64,000 nt of DNA, taken from NCBI GenBank assembly GCA_916048095.2, contig OU696576.1, positions 9,987,488 through 10,051,487 of the forward strand, written 5' to 3'. The notes under the pieces were generated by a model. That model had not been told where the DNA came from. It did not search any database and worked only from the letters and a program-made list of their open reading frames with translations. The DNA comes from Sacculina carcini. Its lineage: Eukaryota > Arthropoda > Thecostraca > Sacculinidae. Positions 55,120 to 64,000 of the stretch are shown here, piece after piece; position 1 is the stretch's first letter; each line of letters opens with the position of its first letter. A program made the translations under genes and the position numbers.

Positions 55120-56147
55120 AGGTGCACGACATTACAATAGGTGACTCTCAATATTCTATTTGACCATTATTTCAACTAATAACAACGCAATAACTTTGGA
55201 GCTTATCTTGAAACATGTGATAATCTACATCATTTTACTTATGGCTTTAAATATATGAATGTTAGCGAAGTGTTGACAATCACTACTTACTCCAATTGTA
55301 TCGTGCTCTTCTTCCTCTTCTACAGAATAGTCCGACATTTCAATAACAATTGAATATTTTGTTTTTTTGTGAAAACAAAATAAACTAATTGTAGAAGATA
55401 ACACAAAAAGCGAATTATAACTGGCTGCACTGATGTATATTCACCAATCTAACTTTCAAGCTGGTAAAAAACTTTTTTATATATTGTAATTTTCCAGACT
55501 AATCGCTCACTGATCTTCCTTGATGCATATATTCATGTTAATCAATAGTGTTCAATGTTGTGTGCCTGTGCTGGCTTGAGAGACCGTGTTTTAGTTATAT
55601 TTAACACTGGCAGTTTAAATACTGTGAAATTTCAAATTTGCTCCATAATGCAACTGCCTATTTTTATACGTGACTTCAACGTGTTACGAAGTGCGTTCAC
55701 GTGAACATTTCTCGAGTATTGTCAATGGGACGCCCTTGTACCAGGGAGGCGGTTTTATCACGGGAAATATTGCCGCGGCATTACTCCATTGATGTAGCTA
55801 CTATGTCATTGGAGCTTTCGCCGGCGACACTTAGCGCCACCTCTCGGGACAAGCATCAACTAATGACACTCTGATGCACGCGTTCTCAGTTACCTGACTT
55901 CAGTTGAGGTTGTTGCTTGTTGCTGTGGTGTTTTGTGGTTGTTTCTGCTTCCGTTTTTGTTTGCTCTTGCTTTGCGGAGCAAGTTGTCTTCACATTTCGG
56001 CAATCACAATCACTGTTTATCAAGGTAAGTTTTGTTGTATTGAGTGTGCGAGTTTTTGTACTGACTGTGTTTTACCCTGTCTTATTAGGATTAACCGACT
56101 GCTAAAATGTGTGTACTGTTTGCGGGCACTAATTGCATGCAGTAGTT
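55120..56147 (+). repeat. SLC1 upstream duplicated segment, copy 2
   Basis: Uninterrupted counterpart of 26034-28380, including the consensus donor CAAG|GTAAGT at 56024. Homology stops at about 56147. The matching SLC1 exon 1 of this copy is 6.9 kb further on at 63043. It shows the pre-insertion state of the hAT at 26406-27810. Confidence 0.78.
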
Positions 56148-57926
56148 CAGAAGCGCTTCCATTGATGTAAGCGGTTTTGTGGTGCATGAATGTCAACAAT
56201 AATGCAAGACAAGGAATATGTGGTGATTTACTGTTACTGTAACTGCTCTGCCTTGCAACACTATTTCTAGTTGCACGTCTGGTTGCAGGAAGTGTTAGTG
56301 ACTAGTGTTAGTGATGATGTTAGTGACACGTAACGGTAGTGTTGGGTTTTGTAATGTGGACAATGTGGACAAGTGTGTCGTGTCTATTCATAATTCAAAT
56401 ATATTCGTTATAAAATGATATATCAGTGAGACTAGTTTGATGTTTCTTTTTATTCGTTGCTGTAAGGATCACCCATCTTTACACGTTGTGTGTGTGTGTG
56501 TATGAGTGAGTGGCGGTTCCAGGGGACCTTGGAGGTACTTGAGCCCTCCAAAATGTGTCAAATCACCTAAGCTCCCCAAAAATGTTTACCATGAATATTT
56601 CGCGTGTAGTTTCGCCAAGCCCTCACCTTTTTCTTTTTAGCTCCCCGACCGGAAAATGTTGGCATCGCCACTGGTGTGTGTATATATATATATGTGTGTG
56701 TGTGTGTCTGTGTGTGAATTGTTGGTATTTGTGAGCGGTTTCCATTGGGTTTCACCTGGTTACATTTGCAGTGCGATTTTATCATAGTATTGTTCTTCTC
56801 TGTCTGCTCACGATCAAGGTGTGTGACATTGTAGTGATGCAGTTTTCAACTTTCCTCTCTTCCTATCCTTCTCTTCTTTCGCCTCCTTCTCTTCTCGTCA
56901 CTTCTCATTTTATTTGATGCTTTTAACAACAGTAATATTTATGATTGGCTTAATACTGATAAAAATTAGTCCACTCAGATATTTGATAATTCCTCTACCA
57001 ATGGGAATTAAGTGTGCAATATCGTGGATAAATATCATAATTTTATTGCGAGAAATTAGTGAGGTATGTCATTTATCCTGATATCGCTGCGTTTTATTGC
57101 TCGTGTATTGCTCAATATGAGTTCCGTGTTTTATGTTGCATCACACACTGACACACACATACACACACACACACACACACATACACACACACACATACAC
57201 ACACATTATCCGTGTTTGTTTAACTAGTTTTTGCAACGGTGTTGTGATCCTGTGTTGATCCGGGTTGTAATTCGTCACGACATAGCACGCTTGATAGATG
57301 TTTTCCACTAGTGCAGTGTCATAATAGTATAGCATAGCATAGAAAATAATGAAATAATCGAGGTGTACACACAGAAACTGTACATTCTGTTGAGCAAATG
57401 CAATAAACGCTGAAGAAACCATACTGAATAGTGATGCATTATTTTTAACTCATGCATACGGTGATGAAGGACTGCATTGCACTTTTCTCTTGTCATTGCT
57501 TTCTATGCAGTGAGTTGGTAGGAGTGTTCCTGTCCAGCATCCTCACGGAAATTATGGTCATGCATGCAGTGTACTCATATGCAGTCATGTCATGCACGAC
57601 TAAGATTTTGCTGGACACATGATAGCAATTACGCCGGTATTTCTGACTGTATATATCAGCCGAGACCAGTGAATATCAACTGCTGTATCTCACTGTCAAT
57701 AACAGCAATATAATATGATACTAATATCTGACAATATCAACCTCGTCACGTAACTAGCTCACTGCTAGCACGTAGCTAGCTACCTCCTTGTATTCAACTA
57801 CCGTGTGTATTTGTACGTGTGCGCATGTGTTTGTATGTTTGTGTGTGAGTGTGTGATTGGGTTGACATTGGACGGTAATTTGTGGTAAACAGTGATTTTC
57901 AGCTAGCTAGCGTGCTGCCGCCCACC

Positions 57927-57969
<43 letters not shown>

Positions 57970-57970
57970 T

Positions 57971-58009
<39 letters not shown>

Positions 58010-59162
58010 GACCTTGCGCTGTTGTTCACCTCATCCATGATGAGGTGAACTCATTGTCTCACTTTACCTGCTATTATTGATACTCACACATACACACACA
58101 CACATGCATACAGACACACACTCAGGGACACATACACACACCTACATTTGTGCACGTGTGTGATCGGGTTGATATTGGACGGTAAACAGTGATTTTCAGC
58201 TAGCACACATTCGTGATAAGTGTTTATGTATGTATATGTTCAGTGCGGCAAATAAATTTACTTACTTACTTACACACACACACACACACACATACACACA
58301 CACCTACATTCGTGCACGCACACGCACGTAGGCGTGTATTTGTGCGCAGTCTCGGAATTGGATGACTACAAACATATATGATCATACACACAGTTTACTC
58401 TGTGCAGTGGCCCTCAACCATTTTTGGCCATTCAATTACGATGAACTTACTGCGTTGAAAAGTATATTGAAATATTAAATATGTTATGTACATTGCAAGT
58501 ATCATTGAAACGCATGTAAAATATTTGACGCCGCTAATATAATGTTTACTTTGTTCTTGTTTTTGTGATATTATCTGGTGCTGAATGAGTCCGCTGAACT
58601 CCGAGTACGTCACAACTTATTGTTCAATTTGTAATGTCAGTTTCCACTGCCACATAATGCCACACAGTTCAAATATGTGTTGTGTGCATGTTCATCGAGG
58701 CATGCACAATGTTTGTGTCAGAATCAATGTTACGTCGGCGTATATGTGGTTTCACACAGTTTACACGGTACAATTGAAACAGGTCATTTATACCAAGCTT
58801 GGGCGGTCAATTGACTGCAGCAGAATTTGCGTCTATTCTGTTCTCATTGAATTTTTCATCTCATATATGATATTTTATTGGGTTTTTGAGTGTTTTTGTT
58901 CTATCTCAGGTCAATTTTTCCATGATTCACATTTATTTCAATTGTGTTGTATATTGATTTTTGTAGATCATTTTTCAATACAGATCGGTGATATTTGATC
59001 CAGTTTACGTGTTCACAACACAGCGACAGCCGTAGAGTATAGTGAAGAATTAAGATGGGTTGAATTGTAACGCGGTGGATTTGTGTTCTGCGGTCATATG
59101 GTGACACGAGTAATGAACAAGGCTGCTACCATAACGATCATTTACGAAAATATTGAACGCAC

Positions 59163-59246
<84 letters not shown>

Positions 59247-60030
59247 GTTAATTAGTATAGCACATAAACAAACACACACACAGCCGGTTCAGTGGTTTTC
59301 AAACATGCAGTGAGACCAGAGGATTAGTGTGTTTATTGAGCGACTGCAGTGTGTGGGTGTGACAGAGGTGACCACAGGTGTTACGCTCGTGAAAACATCT
59401 CACATTATTGAGGCAAGTCATATTTACGCTGATCTGATTTCTCGCATGTTGTCCGGGATTTTTCGTCCTTATAAAGTGATTCAATTGCAGACGTTCGTGC
59501 CAGCGAAAATGATGAAGTTAAGCGCATTATGAATTTAAAGTATTTTTGTTGTTTCATACTTTTTGTCTCAAAAATGTGTATGTACGTGGGTGTATTTTGG
59601 AAAAAACATTGTGAAATAATGCACGCTACCCAAATGATCATCACTGAGGCGTTGCACACACCACGCACGATGTTGTAAACACGATCGCTGCTGTATAATC
59701 TTCTCATTGTAATCAAGGTGCGCACAATTATCCAATCACACACATTTATCGCCACGTGTGTTGGTAAATCCAGCACCTCCGCTTCATCCCGCCAATACAA
59801 GGTCATCATTAGAGTTGGGAATTTCATGGGATAACATAAAACACATTTTTCCACATAAAATGTCATTCTCACTGAAGAATATTGTCCGAATATATTTCTA
59901 TGGGATGAGCCTGGAATTAATATATTCTGTTAATAATTGTAATTACACAGATCACGGATTCAACACGCTATGACACACTCAAACACTACATTATAGTTGA
60001 GAACTGTGAAGTGATGGAAGGACTAAACAT
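56148..60030. other. repeat-rich non-coding stretch, probably SLC1 copy 2 first intron
   Basis: No gene recognised. Contents: a small inverted-end element at about 56510-56675, (CA)n at 57142-57204, (CTGT)n at 57926-58009, (CA)n at 58267-58300, and (CA)n of about 40 units at 59164-59242. Short frames here match nothing known to me. Confidence 0.55.
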
Positions 60031-60033
60031 CAA

Positions 60034-61026
60034 CGATTATTCCGCCGGGAGGGGGGCTGAGGGAGACTAAAAAGATTAATGCGGGCCTCAGTGAATCATG
60101 AGGAACTACACTCGAAATGTTCATGGGCAGTATTATTGGGGGAGGTGGTCGTTTTTGTCCACAGGTCGAGAGTGCCACATATTTCAGTGGTTTTCAAGGC
60201 TCCAAGCTCCGTTTGAGTCGCCACTGTAATGACGCCATTTTGGAATTTTGCTTCGAGGCGCAAGAGTCCTATCGATTCTGCATGCACATTAGGGTTATGA
60301 CAAATAATGAAAAACTTTTCGTGTTATGAATTTCAATGAGCAATTGATTGCTAATCATAAAAAACAAGTCGATTTCATTCAAATGTGAAAAAGTTCCCCC
60401 GCCCAGGCTGTTGATTGGTTTAAATGCTGCATTATCAGGTACCGCATTTGAAGCAATCCTTTACATTATCTTCCATCAGTGTAAAAATGAATACTAGCGT
60501 GTTTATTTATTCACGCACTCATTCTTGAAACACTTAATTAAGCTAACACAAACACTTAAATAACAACTGATTTAAGAACAAGGAAAAAAGAGCAAATATA
60601 GCTACAAACAGCAACAATCCAGTTATGCAACACAGCCATATGAATCAACACGCCAAGAAAATACACCCAACATCGTCACATTGAATACTAAAAACAGAAT
60701 GCAATTGAATACTAAGAACAGTTGAAAATACGTTGATATAGTTAGATATATAGAAATAAAATAAAACCAATGGAGTTTGAGAACGAATCCATGTTGAACA
60801 TGTATACAGCAAAATTCCAAAATGGCGTCATTACAGTGGCGACTCAAACGGAGCTTGGAGCCTTGAAAACCACTGAAATATGTGGCACTCTCGACCTGTG
60901 GACAAAAACGACCACCTCCCCCAATAATAATGCCCATGAACATTTCGAGTGTAGTTCCTCATGATTCACTGAGGCCCGCATTAATCTTTTTAGTCTCCCT
61001 CAGCCCCCCTCCCGACGGAATAATCA
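60034..61026. repeat. foldback repeat with 219-bp arms
   Basis: 60034-60252 and 60808-61026 are inverted copies of equal length and about 98-99% identity (for example CCGTTTGAGTCGCCACTGTA on the left arm). 60253-60807 between them is AT-rich and non-coding. Sequence outside both arms also relates to the repeat at 31440-31920. Frames crossing the arms are not genes. Confidence 0.9.
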
Positions 61027-61684
61027 TGGCGCTGCCACTGCACCCGTACCTTATCGGCATTGCCCAATCAAGGTGAAACATCGCCACGTACTACGAATAT
61101 TTCGCCTCCCTGAGGTTGGCTCCCAATAAAATATCGCTAGATACATGCCTAAAATGCAAATAATTTACGAAGAGTCTGAAATTTACATACGAGTTTTACA
61201 ATTTACATAATTATTTGCATCGTATATTAGAATTGAATAAAACTTTGGGGTATTTGACAACATATTTTGACATTTTTCGTCACATAATAAAAACGTAAAA
61301 CGCCAGAAATGATCACATCAATTCTCAACACTAATCGTAATATTGCGGTCCTATCACTGGCCAGTTTCGTTGAGTATTTCTTGCCTAGGTAGCCAGTTCT
61401 CTGCGGTGCGTTTCAGTCGCGGCTTTGGTGAAAACACGTGGTCAGTGTATTTCTACACCAATGTTTTATCTGTTGCGGTTACATCGGCTATTTCTTGTTA
61501 GTCGTGTGAGGCCAGGTACGTTTTTTTTATTTTACCGTTACGGTGGATGCACGCAATGCACTCAACGGGTGTCCGGGCTCAATGTGTAGCTCAATATGTT
61601 GTCACGTGGTGGATTTCACATGCGAGCAGGTGTGCAGTGCATGCTGTGTAGATATGCTTCTATATTGAAATGAGTAGTTATATA

Positions 61685-61853
61685 CAGTCGACTCTTCAAA
61701 TAGCGGACCTCCAAATAGCGGAATGCTTCTTTGGTTCCGATCAAAGGTTAATCAAATACGTGTTAATTTCACCTCCAAATAGCGGAATTTGAACTTCCAA
61801 ATTGCGGAATTATTTCTCGGTTATTTCGAGTTCGCTATTTAGAGGGTCGACTG
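61685..61853. mobile_element. 169-bp pogo/Tigger-like MITE
   Basis: Ends CAGTCGACTCTTCAAATAGC and the complement of CAGTCGACCCTCTAAATAGC, flanked by TA on both sides. CAGTCGAC..T ends and TA duplication are typical of pogo/Tigger-like Tc1/mariner elements. CAAATAGCGGA repeats inside. Confidence 0.8.
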
Positions 61854-62302
61854 TATGTTCATATACCGTCCTTATCTACAAGTGAGTAAACATGTGTGTG
61901 TGCGTATATGTATAGTCTAGTAGACAAGTCGAATTCATATTTTTTTATGTGGTCACATCCGTCATTCTGCATGCATGATACTTGCATGTTTACGTGACGT
62001 GTGTGTATGTATGTGTGTGTGTGTGTGTGTGTGTGTTTTAACCCAGACACGTATATCGACAAGCACGTACACATATGAATACCACTAAAATTTTATGGAG
62101 GCAGAGTTGCCACGAATTACAGGCTTATTCGCTGCCGAAGCCAGGCCGTCTCTCGCGGCTCTCCACAACACTGTTATTTTGCGGTCCACGAGTTTCACGA
62201 GCTCGTGCAGGGACCTCCATCACGCCGGTAGCCTCGACAACCAGCGGCACGAAATCCTACCGCTGTGTGTGTGTGCTTACCTAGTTGTGGTAGTGGAAAT
62301 GA

Positions 62303-63005
62303 GCTTACGCTCGGACTGTCCTGTCTCTTTCCCACTGAGCATCGAATTTATGTTTTAACTCTCCTATAGTTTTGGCCTCTACGATAGTCAAATTGTACAA
62401 TTTATTCCAAACGTTAATTCGCCTGAATGGAAAACTGTATTTCTTTATGTCTTTTTTGCACCGAGGGCTTCTGAGCCTCTTGCCGTGCCCCCTTCCTTTA
62501 TCCTGCTTTATCAGTTCAATTTCCTCCTGAGCTGTGGTTTCTGTCATGTTCCTGAAAATATGAATGAGATAGCCCCGTGCCCTCCTGGCTTCCAACGTCG
62601 GTAATTTCAACGCATTTAGCCTGTCTTCGTAACTGAAGCTTTTCAGCTCTGGTACAAGCCTGGTGGCCATTCTTTGCATCTTTTCAACTTTTTCATCAGA
62701 CGCTTTTCGTGGGGACACCAAACCGCTTCGGCATATTCAAGTTTGGGCCTAATAACTGACACTATCAGCTTCCGGATTATTTCAGCATCTATAAAGTTGA
62801 AGACGTGTTTTATTCTGGTCAGCAAGGAGTACGTTTTGGCGCAGATATCATCAATGTGGGCCTCAGGGGACAAATCTCTTTGCACCATGACTCCGAGGTG
62901 TTTTTGTTTGTCCACCTCATTAAGTATCGTACCTCCGAGGCCGTCACCGACGGCTTGTTTTAACCCGTGTCAAACTTGATTAGGTGACATTTCGTCTCGT
63001 TGAAG
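62303..63005 (-). pseudogene. 3' part of a LINE reverse transcriptase, frameshifted
   Basis: On -, FNETKCHLIKFDTG, then DKQKHLGVMVQRDLSPEAHI and KLEYAEAVWCPHEK, and after a frameshift KVEKMQRMATRLVPELKSFS, YEDRLNALKLPTLEARRARG. This is the thumb and C-terminal region of a LINE of the CR1/Rex/Jockey group. The catalytic core is absent. It ends about 40 bp before the SLC1 copy 2 exon. Confidence 0.87.
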
Positions 63006-63042
63006 GTCATCTGCCAGGTATATGTGTGTGTGTGTGTGCCAG

Positions 63043-63479
63043 ATGGGAGTTGTGCGAGAGAAGGTTCGGTCATTTCTGGGCAGCAACTTGCTCACCTTGT
63101 TGACCATGATCGGAGTAGTGGTTGGTGTGACGGTGGGACTGGGACTGAGGGCCAGCAGGGACCGACCGTGGTCCCAGCGAGACGCCGCCTATGTCAGCTT
63201 TGTTGGCCAGTTGTTCCTGCGCATGTTGAAGGCTCTGATAATCCCGCTGATCGTGTCCAGCTTGATCTCGGCCGTCGGCAACCTCGACTTGTCGTTGTCT
63301 CGCAGGATCGGCGCTCGAGCGATCGCCTACTACATGTCGACCACTGTGCTGGCCGTAGTGCTGGGCATGATTCTGGTGTCGAGTATACGACCAGGACGCG
63401 GCAACGATCACGGAATAGAGCGGGGAGAACGGTTTTCCGGCAATGTCACCACGGCTGACACTCTCATGGACTTAGTGAG
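63043..63479 (+). CDS. SLC1A: SLC1 transporter paralogue, exon 1 (partial gene)
   Basis: Same length (437 nt), start (CAG|ATG) and donor (GAG|GTCGGT at 63480) as exon 1 of the gene at 28444. 14 of 437 nt differ, changing 10 of 145 residues. It encodes TM1-3 without stops. The similarity continues some 60 bp into the intron. The remaining exons would lie beyond the window, so function cannot be judged. Confidence 0.85.
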
Positions 63480-63831
63480 GTCGGTGATGAACCAAACAGG
63501 CATCTGTACTTCTTGCATTTGTACCGGGAATTGTATTGTGACTGCATATCTGGTCAGGGTTGTTCACACTCATACACGCTGCGTGGCCCGAATGTCACTA
63601 GGCATTATTGTTGTTACGTCATTGTCAAGACGTCTTGAGCACGTGTTAGAACAGTCGTAATAGCGTTTAAAACACCGTAGTCTCGATAAATTATGCACGA
63701 CATGACGTGTCATACAGACTGTTGTGCCGCAAGTCTGATTGGTTTCACAGAGAAAGATCGTGCGAGCGATCACGTACACGCACATACAAACACATACACA
63801 CACATAACGCAATGGACGGATAGTTGAAAGC

Positions 63832-64000
63832 GTGTATTATCAAGGAGGATGAATTATTCACATGTATTATCAAGGTGGATGAATCATTCACATGTATTAT
63901 CAAGGAGGATGAATCATTCACATGTATTATCAAGGAGGATGAATTATTCACATGTTTTATCAAGGAGGATGAATCATTCACATGTATTATCAAGGAGGAT
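63832..64000. repeat. 30-bp minisatellite at right edge
   Basis: About 5.6 units of TATTATCAAGGAGGATGAAT with CATTCACATG, in the intron after SLC1 copy 2 exon 1. It runs off the window. Confidence 0.95.

Noticed and set aside
59405..59872. 155-residue - frame
   Set aside because: No recognisable domain, no splice support, and AT-rich composition unlike the coding exons here.

Overview
The window comes from an animal genome, almost certainly an invertebrate. Genes are split by GT-AG introns, and the products are metazoan families: a Dicer-type RNase III, an FHA+PH LL5/PHLDB protein, the exocyst subunit Sec8/EXOC4, an SLC1 glutamate transporter and the axonemal MORN protein RSPH1. Coding exons are GC-rich and the non-coding DNA is AT-rich. 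Non-coding DNA is full of (GT)n/(CA)n tracts, minisatellites, hAT-like elements, LINE remnants and foldback repeats. I cannot name the species from sequence alone.

Layout. 1-2397 is a 13-bp minisatellite lying in an intron of a Dicer gene. Eighteen exons on + (2686-14505) encode the last 1531 residues of Dicer, and all exon phases close; the N-terminal helicase half is outside the window. A single-exon PHLDB/LL5-like gene is convergent to it (15259-18570, -). EXOC4 lies divergently beyond that, with one huge exon (about 20459-23225, +) and a tiny upstream exon (19904-19942). 23.6-28.4 kb holds nested hAT-like transposons and a repeat that reappears at 55.1-56.1 kb.

An eight-exon SLC1/EAAT gene spans 28444-48841 (+); its exons join in phase to give 493 residues. 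Its 13.3-kb fourth intron carries a 2.8-kb hAT-like element, an intact LINE ORF with a 2A-like motif, and a decayed second LINE. Another of its introns holds antisense gypsy and LINE fragments. RSPH1 is on - at 52838-about 54161. A second copy of SLC1 exon 1 lies at 63043-63479, and the upstream repeat at 55.1-56.1 kb looks like its displaced 5' region, so a tandem SLC1 paralogue starts here and runs off the window.

The genes do not form a pathway or operon; this is an ordinary gene neighbourhood expanded by repeats. The points most worth a second look are the 2A-like motif in the LINE, UG-repeat tracts in place of pyrimidine tracts at many 3' splice sites, possible 3' overlap of Dicer and PHLDB transcripts, an excess of amino-acid-changing differences between the SLC1 duplicates, and several transposon insertions with clean 8-bp target duplications.
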